Counted from the stretch's first letter, positions 26,565-35,305 are shown. The stretch is 64,000 bases of DNA from Streptococcus cristatus (GCF_003943515.1 NZ_RJPT01000002.1:1-64000); one strand, 5' to 3'. Program-made: numbers and translations. Notes: generated by a model not told the origin, from the sequence alone.

Positions 26565-27380
26565 CTAAGCTTTCTTCACTGCCTTGGTCCACTGATACCA
26601 GCCAACGATGCTATTGAGGGTATAAACCCAGTACATAGCCTGAATGTGAAGGTTGCTGCCCCACCAGAGGTAGATACTAAAGAGATTGGTCGCAATCCAG
26701 AAAATCCACTGCTCGCGGTAGAGACCCGTCATGAGAAGCTGGCCGATTCCATTGGTCGCATCTGTCACACTATCGCGGAAAGGCCGGTGACTGTGAATGC
26801 TCTTATAAGCAAAGCCCATGCCAATCCAAATCAAGGCAGTCAAGGCCAAATATTTAAGCCAGCCACGCCAGTCTAACTTCTTAGCCTCAAAATGAGAGGG
26901 CTTTGCCTTATCTTGTTCATTAACTCGGTTGGACAACCAAGTATAGAGCCCGATTGGCTGCATGATAAAGAAGTAGACCGTAGTCAGTACTTCTCCATAA
27001 AAGCTAGCCTGAAAGGACAAGATGAGATAAATCGCCGAATTAACAGCTCCAAAGAGATAATTGCTGGCCCGACCCTCAGCTACTAGGATGACGCAGACGA
27101 TGCCTGTCCAGGAAGCAAAGAGTCCCAACCAGTCATGCTGCTCCTGCCCACTGGTAAACTCCAGAACGAAGGGCAGACTGGAAAGAGCAATCAAGTAGAG
27201 CCATTGAGCCAAGTTGCGCCCGCCAAATAAATCCTGCCAGAGCAATTTGGCGATACCGCTAAAGCCCTGTTCTTTTGCTGCTGCACAGACATTCTGGAAA
27301 TTCCGAGCAAAGGTTTGAGATTTTTGTTTTAGTCCTGCGTAGAGAGCTGCAGGAGAGAGTTTTTGATTTTTTACTACCAT
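26565..27380 (-). CDS. pnuC: Nicotinamide riboside transporter PnuC
   Basis: The 271-residue membrane protein has about seven transmembrane segments and PnuC features: VAEGRASNYLFGAVNSAIYLILSF (about residues 100-123), the TVYFFIMQPIGLYTWL segment, and the C-terminal WGSNLHIQAMYWVYTLNSIVGWYQW. PnuC lets nicotinamide riboside diffuse inward, where NadR phosphorylates and traps it. It starts 21 bases after nadR, in the same operon, which makes the substrate assignment firm. Confidence 0.92.
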   Translation of the reverse strand: MVVKNQKLSPAALYAGLKQKSQTFARNFQNVCAAAKEQGFSGIAKLLWQDLFGGRNLAQWLYLIALSSLPFVLEFTSGQEQHDWLGLFASWTGIVCVILVAEGRASNYLFGAVNSAIYLILSFQASFYGEVLTTVYFFIMQPIGLYTWLSNRVNEQDKAKPSHFEAKKLDWRGWLKYLALTALIWIGMGFAYKSIHSHRPFRDSVTDATNGIGQLLMTGLYREQWIFWIATNLFSIYLWWGSNLHIQAMYWVYTLNSIVGWYQWTKAVKKA

Positions 27381-27401
27381 TCTATTTTACCACTTTCTTT
27401 T

Positions 27402-28460
27402 TTAATCTGCTTGATAAATCTTGTTAATCGCTTCTTTAGCCGCCTGATAATTATCTAAATAACTGCTAGCTAGATAAACCGTCGGAATATGAGCTAAACA
27501 CTCCTCTTTCAGCTTTTTCAAATAGCTAGAAAAATCACTGCGGATAGCCTCGTCTGCCATGCTCATATCACGAAATCCATCATTGACATAGGCTCCGACC
27601 GGCTCAGCAAAGAGAATCAAATCCCATTTTTCCTTGGCCAAAATGCTAGCAAAGAGATTGTCAAAGGTATCTGTCTCCTCGTCTTTAACGGGACTTTCTT
27701 TCAGATAGTAATCATAGTAAGCCTTGGTTACTAACGAATTTGTATCGGCCACGACCAGACCACGGTTGGCGCTGCTGTCAATCAAGCGGGAAGTCTGAGC
27801 ATATTGTCCCAAGAGCAGATAATAATAGTCCTTAGGTGTCAACTCATCGTCTCGCACGTTATTTTGAATCTGGTATTCTCGAGCATATTCCAGGCTGACG
27901 GGAGCATCATAGAAGCGAGCTAAATCCTTGGCCAAAGTCGTTTTACCATTGCTGGCGCTGCCCATAATCAGCACTTTCTTGGTAAAGTGACGGCGGAAAG
28001 GTTGGGCGATATATTTCCAATAAAGGCTAGGATTTTCCCGAATCATCGTAGCTGAAATCCCAAATTGCCGCTCCTCAAAAGAAGTTTTGAAGCCACGCTT
28101 TGTCAGCTCCGCTTGATAGTCTGATTCTCCGACAAAGAAAATCAACTCCTCGCCTTCTGAATCATAACCCACCAAGTCCAATAAAGCGGGCAACCACTGA
28201 GCCCAACCCAGAGGATAGCGAGGGAAAGACGTTTCGTCTAGTCTATAAACCTGGGTCAGTTCATCATCTGCGAAGGTCTCACGAGTATAACGGAATCGCT
28301 TCTGCAGAGATAGACCTACTTCCTCGCCACGGTCTCCCTGATAGCCAGAAACCACCACGCGCACTTTGTCATAAGAACGCTTCGCCTTCTGAATCAAATC
28401 AATATGCCCCTGATGCAAGGGAGCAAAGGTCCCAAAGACGATTGCAATTTTTTCTTTCAT
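27402..28460 (-). CDS. nadR: NadR: NMN adenylyltransferase/ribosylnicotinamide kinase
   Basis: The 352-residue bifunctional enzyme has an N-terminal nucleotidyltransferase domain (FGTFAPLHQGHIDLIQ, with HQGH) and a C-terminal kinase domain with the P-loop MGSASNGKTTLAKDLA (about residue 170). It phosphorylates nicotinamide riboside and adenylates NMN to NAD. The DNA-binding N-terminus of the enterobacterial NadR repressor is absent, so regulation is likely left to the Nudix regulator in the same operon. Confidence 0.93.
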   Translation of the reverse strand: MKEKIAIVFGTFAPLHQGHIDLIQKAKRSYDKVRVVVSGYQGDRGEEVGLSLQKRFRYTRETFADDELTQVYRLDETSFPRYPLGWAQWLPALLDLVGYDSEGEELIFFVGESDYQAELTKRGFKTSFEERQFGISATMIRENPSLYWKYIAQPFRRHFTKKVLIMGSASNGKTTLAKDLARFYDAPVSLEYAREYQIQNNVRDDELTPKDYYYLLLGQYAQTSRLIDSSANRGLVVADTNSLVTKAYYDYYLKESPVKDEETDTFDNLFASILAKEKWDLILFAEPVGAYVNDGFRDMSMADEAIRSDFSSYLKKLKEECLAHIPTVYLASSYLDNYQAAKEAINKIYQAD

Positions 28461-28499
28461 ACGCTTAACCTTTTTATTATATTTTATTCTTTCTATGAT

Positions 28500-28530
28500 T
28501 TTATTATAAACTATATTTTCCTTTTGTCAA
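28500..28530 (-). promoter_or_regulatory. Sigma-A promoter of the nadR operon
   Basis: The minus strand reads TTGACA (28525-28530), a 16-base spacer and TATAAT, about 40-70 bases before the nadR start. Confidence 0.75.
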
Positions 28531-28535
28531 TGGTT

Positions 28536-28555
28536 TTTTATAAAAATTTATAAAA
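28536..28555. promoter_or_regulatory. 20-bp palindrome just upstream of the nadR -35
   Basis: TTTTATAAA and TTTATAAAA are exact inverted repeats around AA, five bases from the -35. It is a candidate operator for the NrtR-like or another NAD regulator; AT-richness means chance cannot be excluded. Confidence 0.45.
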
Positions 28556-28597
28556 ATATTTTTCAGACACTTTAAAACTGCTTCAAAGACACAAAAA

Positions 28598-28627
28598 AAG
28601 AATCTAATGTCTTAGCATCAGATTCTT
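28598..28627 (-). terminator. Terminator after the DUF4430 gene
   Basis: AAGAATCT-a-ATG pairs with CAT-c-AGATTCTT; the mismatch becomes a G-U pair on the minus strand, and a T run follows. Confidence 0.85.
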
Positions 28628-28639
28628 ATTCTACAAGAT

Positions 28640-29041
28640 TTATTGCTGATAGACTTCTTGGTAGAATTCCAGCTTGTCTCCATCTTTGAGCGTGATTTGA
28701 TTGGCACCCTTAGGAGCCATTTCTCCGTTGACCTTAAACATCCAGTAGAGGCCTTTCGCTTCATCCTGAGCATGACCGTCAATCGAAGTGATAAAACCAT
28801 CTTTTTCTTCGACCTTATAGGCCTTCTTCAAAGCATCCATCGCTGTCTTTCCTTCTTCAACAGCCACCGTTTTCTCGCTCTTCTCCTGACCTTCTGGTGC
28901 AATACTGATGCTGATTTTCAGTTCCTTTTTGACGGAAGAAGCAGCCGAACTAGAGCTGGTAGCAGTTTTTGTTTGGCTATTACTACAGCCCACTAAAAAG
29001 AGAGCGAAGGCAAGCGTAAGTAAGCTAAAAATTTTTTTCAT
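28640..29041 (-). CDS. DUF4430-domain lipoprotein
   Basis: The 133-residue lipoprotein has the signal LLTLAFALFLVGC (lipobox Cys19), a short Ser-rich linker and a DUF4430 domain with AMDALKKAYKVEEKDGFITSIDG and GLYWMFKVNGEMAPKGA. DUF4430 resembles the C-terminal domain of transcobalamin. Its start lies inside the end of the ECF S-component gene (17-base overlap), so the two proteins are made together. It probably captures a substrate for that transporter outside the cell; the substrate is unknown. Confidence 0.85.
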   Translation of the reverse strand: MKKIFSLLTLAFALFLVGCSNSQTKTATSSSSAASSVKKELKISISIAPEGQEKSEKTVAVEEGKTAMDALKKAYKVEEKDGFITSIDGHAQDEAKGLYWMFKVNGEMAPKGANQITLKDGDKLEFYQEVYQQ

Positions 29042-29507
29042 GATAAAGTCTCCTTAAAATAAAATACAAAATAGGATAGAAAAGCATCGTGGACCAGGCG
29101 TGGGCTAGATTGAAGCCTGCTCCCGCTGCCACATAGGTCCACCAAGGCATTTGATAAAGCAAGGCTGTGATACCATCAATCACAAGACCATAGCTAAAGG
29201 CTAAAAGCAAGGCCAACATACTCTGGCCAATCAAGCCTATTCGCCAATACAGCAGGTACCATAGACAAATGACCACCGCAAAGGATAAGATCTGGAAAAG
29301 TACCCACGGTCCCATTCCAAAGAGGAATGAAGATACAAAGATACTGATAGACATGACTAGAAGCGAACCCCTCAAGTCCTCAAAATCCACCAAGAGAAAA
29401 TACAGCGCTGTAATCGGTTTGATACTGGGCAGGCCAGCAAAGGCATAGCGAAGCACGACGCAGACGGCTGCTAGAAGAGCGATTCGAGCAAGATAACGAA
29501 GAGACAC
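29025..29507 (-). CDS. ECF transporter S component
   Basis: The 160-residue membrane protein has five to six transmembrane helices. The segment ALLAAVCVVLRYAFAGLPSIKPIT (in parts) is typical of S components, which bind a vitamin or related substrate and dock on the shared EcfAA'T module. The module genes are not in this window. Coupling to a DUF4430 lipoprotein suggests a cobalamin-like or other large substrate, but this is inference. Confidence 0.85.
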   Translation of the reverse strand: MSLRYLARIALLAAVCVVLRYAFAGLPSIKPITALYFLLVDFEDLRGSLLVMSISIFVSSFLFGMGPWVLFQILSFAVVICLWYLLYWRIGLIGQSMLALLLAFSYGLVIDGITALLYQMPWWTYVAAGAGFNLAHAWSTMLFYPILYFILRRLYHEKNF

Positions 29508-29591
29508 AGTTTCTGCCTTTCTAAACGATATTCTTCAGTAGGATAACACGGTTCTGACTAGCCTAGCAAGAATGCTAAGTAAATCAGCTTT

Positions 29592-30032
29592 TTATGTATC
29601 CTGTCGAATCATCTCCGTTAGTCCTTGATCTCGGTAAAGCAGATCATTTCTAACTGAAAATCCCAGCTCCTGCCAAAAACGGTTGCCCAGTTCATTTCTT
29701 TCAAAAACGACCAGCGATACTTTAGGGATACCAAGTCTTTTCACTGCTGACAAGGCCTGTTCGACCAGAGCTCTGCCTACTCCTTTTCTACGAAAATATG
29801 GATGGACAGCTGTATGATAAATGTACGCTCTACGTCCATCTGTGCCAACTAGAATAGCACCTATAAAGCTCTCCCCTTCCAAGGCAACCAGACAGGTCTC
29901 AGGATTGCGCTTCAAAAAGCGGGCAATCCCTTCTTCAGAGTCATCTAAGTTATTGAGCCCCATACCAGCGCAAGAGAGCCACAGCTGGTAAACAGAGGCA
30001 TAATCCTTTTCTGTCATCACACGAATTTCCAT
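29592..30032 (-). CDS. GNAT-family N-acetyltransferase
   Basis: The 146-residue protein shows the GNAT fold: EIRVMTEKDYASVYQLW, then the acetyl-CoA-binding motif AVHPYFRRKGVGRALVEQA (about residues 80-98) and the C-terminal VFERNELGNRFWQELGF. The start at 30032 is chosen because GGAGG lies nine bases before it; an in-frame ATG at 30041 overlaps that site. It begins 14 bases after clpC and may be read from the ctsR-clpC transcript. The substrate is unknown. Confidence 0.82.
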   Translation of the reverse strand: MEIRVMTEKDYASVYQLWLSCAGMGLNNLDDSEEGIARFLKRNPETCLVALEGESFIGAILVGTDGRRAYIYHTAVHPYFRRKGVGRALVEQALSAVKRLGIPKVSLVVFERNELGNRFWQELGFSVRNDLLYRDQGLTEMIRQDT

Positions 30033-30046
30033 TGCACACATCCTCC

Positions 30047-32476
30047 CTAAGTCATTTCAAATTTGAGTTGACCGTTTTTGACACCAACTTTAAGCGTTTG
30101 ACCAGCTGCCAAATCTCCAGTCAGGAGCAACTCAGACAGCTTGTCCTCCACCTGCGTCTGCAGGGTACGGCGCAGCGGCCGCGCTCCCATTTCTGGATCG
30201 TAACCTTCCTGAGCCAGCAATTTCAGGGCACTAGCTTGGAATTTAAGTACGATGCCTTGCTCTGCCAGACTCCCAATCAACGGTTGCACCATAATCTTGA
30301 CCACTTCCTGCATATCCTCAGCAGACAGACTGTGGAAGACCACCTTTTCATCAATTCGATTGATAAATTCAGGCCGGTAGGTCTTTTTCAATTCTTCCAG
30401 AATTCGTTTTTCCATATTAGCCTGATCAAAGCGGATATCACGCGCCCCAAAACCAACCGTCTTATCATCCCGCAAAGCCGTTGCCCCCAGATTGCTGGTC
30501 ATGATAATGATGGTATTGGAGAAGTCCACCTTGCGGCCCTTGCTATCGGTCAGCTGACCATCATCCAAGACCTGCAAGAGGACATTGAAAATATCTGGAT
30601 GAGCCTTTTCTACCTCGTCAAAGAGAAGAACTGAATATGGACGGTTGCGAACCTTTTCCGTCAATTCGCCGCCTTCCTCATAGCCTACATAGCCTGGAGG
30701 CGCCCCGTTAAGACGACTGGCTGCGAATTTCTCCATATATTCACTCATGTCAAAGCGAATCAGGGCGGATTCATCATCAAAGAGAACTTCTGCCAAGGCT
30801 TTAGCCAGCTCAGTCTTTCCGACACCCGTTGGCCCTAAGAACATAAAGGAACCAATTGGGCGTTTGCCGGTGCGGATGCCCGATTGATTGCGACGAATAG
30901 CCCGACTGACAGCCGAAACTGCCGCATCCTGTCCAATAACTCGCTTGTGCAGTTCTTTTTCCAAATTGAGATATTTTTTGGCATCTGTCTGAGTCAATTT
31001 CTGCACAGGAATACCAGACAAGCGACTGAGAGTCTCTAGGATATCTCCTTCTTCCACCTTCAGCTTGTAAACAGCTGGCTCCTGCTCTTTTGCCAGTAGC
31101 TGGCTGACTTTTTTCAGATTTCCAGCCATCAAAGCTTGATCCACAGGCGTCAAATCCGACTGTTTATAATTCTGCGGTCCTTTATTCTGCACCGTTGCAC
31201 TAGCTTCATCCAAAAGATCAATGGCAGAGTCTGGCAAATGCTTGCTGGTCAGGTAACGATGTGCATACTTGACCGCTGTTTCAATGGCCTGGTCACTAAT
31301 CTGCACCTTGTGGTGATCCTCATAGCTCTTTCTCAAACCCTGCAAAATAGCAATGCTGTCGGCCACGGTAGGCTCTTCAATGGTTACCTTGGCAAAACGC
31401 CTAGAAAGAGCCGCATCTTTTTCAATATGTTTCTGATACTCTTCCTGCGTCGTAGCACCAACTGTCCGCAAGGTTCCCCGAGCCAGAGCCGGTTTCAGGA
31501 TATTGGCCGCATCCAAGGTCGAGTCAATCCCGCTACCAGAGCCCATAATAGTATGCAGCTCATCGATGAAGAGGATGACATGCCCGTCTTCTTCGATGTC
31601 ATTGATGATATTGTTCATCCGCTCTTCAAAGTCTCCGCGGAAACGAGTCCCAGCGACAACATTCATCAAGTCTAATTCCAAAACGCGCATCTTGGCAAGT
31701 TCTGCTGGAACCTGACCAGCTGCCACGCGTTGAGCCAAGCCTAGTGCCAAAGCAGTTTTACCAACCCCCGCATCACCGACTAGCACTGGATTATTCTTTG
31801 TCTTGCGGCTGAGGATCTGAAGCATCCGAGAAATTTCCTCATCCCGCCCGATAACTGGTTCCAGACGACCAGCTCGAGCCAGTTCTGTCAAATCCCGAGT
31901 ATAGTCTTCCAGACCACCGCTGGTTGAAGGAGGCATGCCCATCATGTTCGCCATGGTTTGTTTAGCAGAAGACGTGTTTTTATTTAGCGAGCGAATCGAT
32001 TTGATTTCCTCTCTGCCCCAGCCAGCACGCTGCTCTAAAACCTTTCGCAAATCACTGAATCGAGGAGCTGAACTTTTATCATCATAGCTAAAACCTGCAG
32101 CTTCTAACACACGAGCTGCCAAGGTCCCACGGTCAAATAGCATGGTTAAGAGAAGATGTTCTGTCCCTAGGCTTTTAGCATGGACGGCTTCCGCAATCTG
32201 CCCTGCTTGAGTAAAGAGCTCCTCCAAACGGTAAGAGAAAGGCAATAAGTCAAAACCACCCTTTTTTTGGTACTCTTTTCCAGTAATGTCAAAGGCTGCT
32301 TCTTCCAGTTTATCCACTTCAATAGGGAATTCATTTAGAGCCGAGCCTGCCACGCTGTAGGGATTATTTGCCAGAGCCATCAGCACCTGCCACGATTCTA
32401 AATAATTAGTAGCAAAATGACCGGCTAAAAGCTGAGCCGCCTCCAAGCTTTCTACTAAAGCTTTTGAATAGTCCAT
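30047..32476 (-). CDS. clpC: ATP-dependent Clp protease ATP-binding subunit ClpC
   Basis: The 809-residue Hsp100 protein unfolds proteins for ClpP. It has the Clp N domain (about 1-150) and a first AAA+ domain with [13 protein letters not shown] and LFIDELHTIMGSG. The UVR-bearing middle domain of Bacillus ClpC is shorter here. The second AAA+ domain has [13 protein letters not shown] and SVLLFDEVEKAHPDIF. It starts 4 bases after ctsR. The CtsR operator lies upstream of ctsR, so the pair should be induced by heat and protein stress. Confidence 0.95.
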   Translation of the reverse strand: MDYSKALVESLEAAQLLAGHFATNYLESWQVLMALANNPYSVAGSALNEFPIEVDKLEEAAFDITGKEYQKKGGFDLLPFSYRLEELFTQAGQIAEAVHAKSLGTEHLLLTMLFDRGTLAARVLEAAGFSYDDKSSAPRFSDLRKVLEQRAGWGREEIKSIRSLNKNTSSAKQTMANMMGMPPSTSGGLEDYTRDLTELARAGRLEPVIGRDEEISRMLQILSRKTKNNPVLVGDAGVGKTALALGLAQRVAAGQVPAELAKMRVLELDLMNVVAGTRFRGDFEERMNNIINDIEEDGHVILFIDELHTIMGSGSGIDSTLDAANILKPALARGTLRTVGATTQEEYQKHIEKDAALSRRFAKVTIEEPTVADSIAILQGLRKSYEDHHKVQISDQAIETAVKYAHRYLTSKHLPDSAIDLLDEASATVQNKGPQNYKQSDLTPVDQALMAGNLKKVSQLLAKEQEPAVYKLKVEEGDILETLSRLSGIPVQKLTQTDAKKYLNLEKELHKRVIGQDAAVSAVSRAIRRNQSGIRTGKRPIGSFMFLGPTGVGKTELAKALAEVLFDDESALIRFDMSEYMEKFAASRLNGAPPGYVGYEEGGELTEKVRNRPYSVLLFDEVEKAHPDIFNVLLQVLDDGQLTDSKGRKVDFSNTIIIMTSNLGATALRDDKTVGFGARDIRFDQANMEKRILEELKKTYRPEFINRIDEKVVFHSLSAEDMQEVVKIMVQPLIGSLAEQGIVLKFQASALKLLAQEGYDPEMGARPLRRTLQTQVEDKLSELLLTGDLAAGQTLKVGVKNGQLKFEMT

Positions 32477-32480
32477 ATTC

Positions 32481-32939
32481 TTAATTTCCTTTTCTATCTA
32501 ATTGCTGCAAAATTTTCCGTAACATTCTGGCTCGAATCCTCGGAGCATTTGCTCCTAAGACAGCATCGCTGGCACTCGCTAGGAGCAGATCTCCCTCACG
32601 CTGGCTGATAATTTTTTCATCAAAGAGCAGCTGCAAAATATCTGAAAAAACTGGCTGGCTGAGCGACTCACCGACATTGGTCAACAAATCAGACAACATC
32701 TGGTGCCGATCGGAAAACTCAATCTTACCAATCCTGATATAGCCACCGCCACCGCGCTTGCTCTCCACGATATAGCCCCGACTCTCCGTAAAACGTGTCT
32801 TAATCACATAATTGATCTGACTCGGAACCACCTGAAAAACATCAGCTAACTCACTGCGCTTCAGCTCGACCATACCCGCCTGCGCCAAAATTCTTTTGAT
32901 ATATTCTTCTATACTATCCGAGGTATTTTTGATGCCCAT
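32481..32939 (-). CDS. ctsR: Class III heat-shock repressor CtsR
   Basis: The 152-residue repressor has the N-terminal winged helix with NTSDSIEEYIKRILAQ and the conserved glycine-rich wing RGYIVESKRGGGGYIRIGKI, which acts as the thermosensor in Bacillus. The C-terminal dimer domain ends ARMLRKILQQLD. It controls its own operon through the operator at 32994-33010. Confidence 0.95.
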   Translation of the reverse strand: MGIKNTSDSIEEYIKRILAQAGMVELKRSELADVFQVVPSQINYVIKTRFTESRGYIVESKRGGGGYIRIGKIEFSDRHQMLSDLLTNVGESLSQPVFSDILQLLFDEKIISQREGDLLLASASDAVLGANAPRIRARMLRKILQQLDRKGN

Positions 32940-32993
32940 GATATACCTTTCTATCTGTTATATCTAAAAATAAGCATTCAAGTCTTCTCTAAC

Positions 32994-33010
32994 ATTGACT
33001 ATCTTTGACT
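32994..33010 (-). promoter_or_regulatory. CtsR operator upstream of ctsR-clpC
   Basis: The minus strand reads AGTCAAA-gat-AGTCAAT, a heptad direct repeat with a three-base spacer, fitting the CtsR consensus RGTCAAA-NAN-RGTCAAA with one mismatch. It lies about 60 bases before the ctsR start. Confidence 0.88.
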
Positions 33011-33119
33011 ATTATACCGAAAAAATCCATTTTTTGAAAGAAAAAGAAGTCCCAGAAGGCTTGAAAATATCTGATAATTCAGAGTAATGAAAAAGATTGA
33101 TGAACTAGATAAAAAAGAG

Positions 33120-33157
33120 TGTAAACGCTTGCTTTTTACTTTTAAAGACTTATAATA
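33120..33157 (+). promoter_or_regulatory. Promoter with overlapping CcpA cre site
   Basis: TGTAAACGCTTGCT (33120-33133) fits the cre consensus except for the last base. It overlaps the -35 (TTGCTT) of a promoter whose -10 is TATAAT about 16 bases downstream. CcpA binding here would repress the small membrane-protein gene. Confidence 0.65.
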
Positions 33158-33227
33158 AAGGTGTGAAAGTGTGGTTTTTACACCATCAACCGTATCCAAA
33201 CAATCATCATCAAAAGGAGGTTTTCCA

Positions 33228-33578
33228 ATGAAAATAAATTGGCTCAACTATACCCATCATGTGCTTAGCTGCCTGTTTGTCACTCTGAGTATCTTGACTA
33301 TTTTTTCCGCCGAGTATGTCGTTTTCCCAACGAGCCTTCTTCTAGGCTGTCTCCTCATTCCTCTGCTCTTTGAGCAGCACTTATTCAGTCGTCGAATGAC
33401 TTGGGGCCTCAGCATTTTCTTTGCTATTCTCGCCTTTGCCCTTCTCTTTATCATCAAAACAAATCATATCTCCCTTAGCTATCCAGCAACAACCCTTCTT
33501 CTTTTTGTACTAGCAAGCCTGAGTTTTTCAAACTCCTTTATCCTTCACAAAAATAAAGAACAAAAGGCCGCTAGATAG
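33228..33578 (+). CDS. Small membrane protein with four predicted helices, unknown
   Basis: The 116-residue protein is mostly hydrophobic with four likely transmembrane segments (VLSCLFVTLSILTIF, TSLLLGCLLIPLLF, WGLSIFFAILAFALLFII, ATTLLLFVLASLSFS) and a charged tail. I do not recognise a family. The start follows AAAAGGAGG; a longer frame lacks one. It has its own cre-overlapped promoter and a terminator, so it is monocistronic and probably glucose-repressed. Confidence 0.6.
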   Translation: MKINWLNYTHHVLSCLFVTLSILTIFSAEYVVFPTSLLLGCLLIPLLFEQHLFSRRMTWGLSIFFAILAFALLFIIKTNHISLSYPATTLLLFVLASLSFSNSFILHKNKEQKAAR

Positions 33579-33590
33579 AACAGCACAATA

Positions 33591-33641
33591 AAAAGTGTGG
33601 AAGCAACATGAGCTCAGAAGAGCCATGAATTCCACACTTTT
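33591..33641. terminator. Bidirectional terminator
   Basis: AAAAGTGTGGAA pairs exactly with TTCCACACTTTT across a 27-base loop, between convergent genes. Confidence 0.8.
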
Positions 33642-33677
33642 CTCATTTTATAAGGAGCTGGTGATAGCTAAAAATAT

Positions 33678-34064
33678 TTAAACGGTCAGTTCAATCTGAT
33701 TGCCTTCAAAAGCTTGAATATTGCTTTCATAATAGCCATCCCCCGTCACTCTAGGACCACTCAAAACAAGATAGCCATCCTTCTCCAAGCGAGCCGTCAG
33801 CTCATCAACTGCTTCAGGACTACCTAAACTGAAAGCCAGATGATGGTAGCCTGTAAAAAGCAACTCCTGACTACCATCTGCCAAATCATCAGCCCGTGTC
33901 ATAATCTCCAAGCGCGCGCCCTCAGCAAAGGTCAAAAAATAAGACTGAAAACCTGTTTTCTGATTATGATAGAAAACACTGCTTGTGCCTGCAAAATATG
34001 TTTCGAAAAAATGTCGAGCCGCTTCCAAATCCCGAACATAAAGACCTATATGCTCAATCTTCAT
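33678..34064 (-). CDS. VOC-family (glyoxalase-like) protein
   Basis: The 128-residue protein has the VOC fold: KIEHIGLYVRDLEAARHFFETYF at the N-terminus, GYHHLAFSLG in the middle and a metal-ligand Glu in GNQIELTV at the end. His4, His71 or His72, and the late Glu could bind metal. It matches lactoylglutathione-lyase-like proteins of streptococci, whose substrates are not established. GGAGG precedes the start at 34064. Confidence 0.78.
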   Translation of the reverse strand: MKIEHIGLYVRDLEAARHFFETYFAGTSSVFYHNQKTGFQSYFLTFAEGARLEIMTRADDLADGSQELLFTGYHHLAFSLGSPEAVDELTARLEKDGYLVLSGPRVTGDGYYESNIQAFEGNQIELTV

Positions 34065-34276
34065 AACTATTTCCTCCATTCGTCACAATGACTTCTTCCT
34101 ACCCAAATGAATATTTCTCATAGCGTATAAATACCATACTGATCTCTCTTTTTCACCTACTTCCTCAACATTTTCCCATCACTCTCAGTCCGTCCCAAAC
34201 TGAGCTTTCAGAAAATTATTTTCCCACTTTCATTTTCTTTTTAATTATATTATAATAGTTGGCAAACACATTTTCT

Positions 34277-34305
34277 ACTATTATTATCTTAAAGAATGAT
34301 AGTAT
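34277..34305 (+). promoter_or_regulatory. Imperfect inverted repeat before the AraC gene
   Basis: TACTAT-t-ATT faces AAT-g-ATAGTA across nine bases, between a TATAAT-containing promoter (near 34250) and the ribosome-binding site. It could be an operator or leader hairpin. Confidence 0.35.
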
Positions 34306-34323
34306 TCTACGAAGGAGGGCACT

Positions 34324-35196
34324 ATGATGGATTTGGGGCAGTTGCACAAAACTACTGAATATAAGAATCAAGGGACCCCCTATTCCCTGATGCGAACCAT
34401 TACGGAAAACGGCCAACCTGACATCCTCTTCCACTGGCACACAGATGTTGAAATCATTTATGTCCACGAAGGAAGCGCCCAATTTCATATCGACTATCAT
34501 TATTTTAATAGTAACAAGGGCGATATTGTCCTGATTCGTCCCAATGCCCTCCACTCCATTCATCCGATTGAGCAGCAGCGCCACTATATGGATGCCATTA
34601 ACTTTCATTTGGATTTAATGGGCTATTCGGCCATGGATCATGCTAGTATCCACTACCTCCAGCCTCTCTACAACGGACAACTGGACTTTATCCACGTCAT
34701 CAAACCGACTGACCAAGCCTATGATGAAATTCGTCAATGCCTGCTGGCCACTATGGAAACGGGTTATTGCCAAAAGAACTACTATGAATTCCAACTCAAG
34801 GCCCAGCTTAACCAGCTCTTCTACTTGCTCTTTGAGAATGACTATATCGTCTCCAAGGAGCTGTCTGCCGAGGGCTACCGCAAGGAAGAGAAAATCCGCT
34901 CCATCATCGACTATATCAATGAACATTATCAGGAAGAACTCTCTATTGATCAGCTGTCTGGCATCTGCGGCTACAGTCCGACGCACTTCATGAATTTCTT
35001 CAAAAAACATCTGGGCGTTTCCTGCATTGAGTACCTGATTCAATTTCGCCTGCGCAAGGCTGCCGAGCTCCTCCAGCACTCCACTCTGTCGGTTCTAGAA
35101 ATCTCAAGCCAGTCTGGTTTTAATAACCTTTCTAATTTCAATCGGCAATTTAAAAAATACTATCAAATGACACCAAGTCAATATCGAAGAAAGTAA
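34324..35196 (+). CDS. AraC-family transcriptional regulator
   Basis: The 290-residue protein has an N-terminal cupin domain (FHWHTDVEIIYVHEGSAQF, about residues 36-54) and a C-terminal AraC double helix-turn-helix (ELSIDQLSGICGYSPTHFMN, then LSVLEISSQSGFNNLSNFNRQFKKYY with the family end TPSQYRR). Such proteins usually sense sugars. No sugar operon is adjacent, so the target is unknown; the neighbours are a VOC gene and clpL. GGAGG lies before the start. Confidence 0.9.
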   Translation: MMDLGQLHKTTEYKNQGTPYSLMRTITENGQPDILFHWHTDVEIIYVHEGSAQFHIDYHYFNSNKGDIVLIRPNALHSIHPIEQQRHYMDAINFHLDLMGYSAMDHASIHYLQPLYNGQLDFIHVIKPTDQAYDEIRQCLLATMETGYCQKNYYEFQLKAQLNQLFYLLFENDYIVSKELSAEGYRKEEKIRSIIDYINEHYQEELSIDQLSGICGYSPTHFMNFFKKHLGVSCIEYLIQFRLRKAAELLQHSTLSVLEISSQSGFNNLSNFNRQFKKYYQMTPSQYRRK

Positions 35197-35198
35197 GA

Positions 35199-35229
35199 AA
35201 ATCTCCAGTCAGCTGATTGGAGTTTTTTT
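35199..35229 (+). terminator. Terminator after the AraC gene
   Basis: CTCCA (35203-35207) pairs with TGGAG (35218-35222), followed by seven T. Confidence 0.7.
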
Positions 35230-35250
35230 ATCTGAATATGATTAATAAAA

Positions 35251-35279
35251 AAACGAACAGACCTTTAGTCTGTTCGTTT
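35251..35279 (-). terminator. Terminator after clpL
   Basis: AAACGAACAGAC pairs exactly with GTCTGTTCGTTT around five bases, with a long T run on the minus strand. Confidence 0.9.
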
Positions 35280-35305
35280 TACGGGATTTTGAAAGTTATA
35301 GGTGG

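Noticed and set aside
29508..29591. Cobalamin riboswitch before the ECF S-component gene
   Set aside because: The 84-base gap is too short and contains no B12-box-like sequence.
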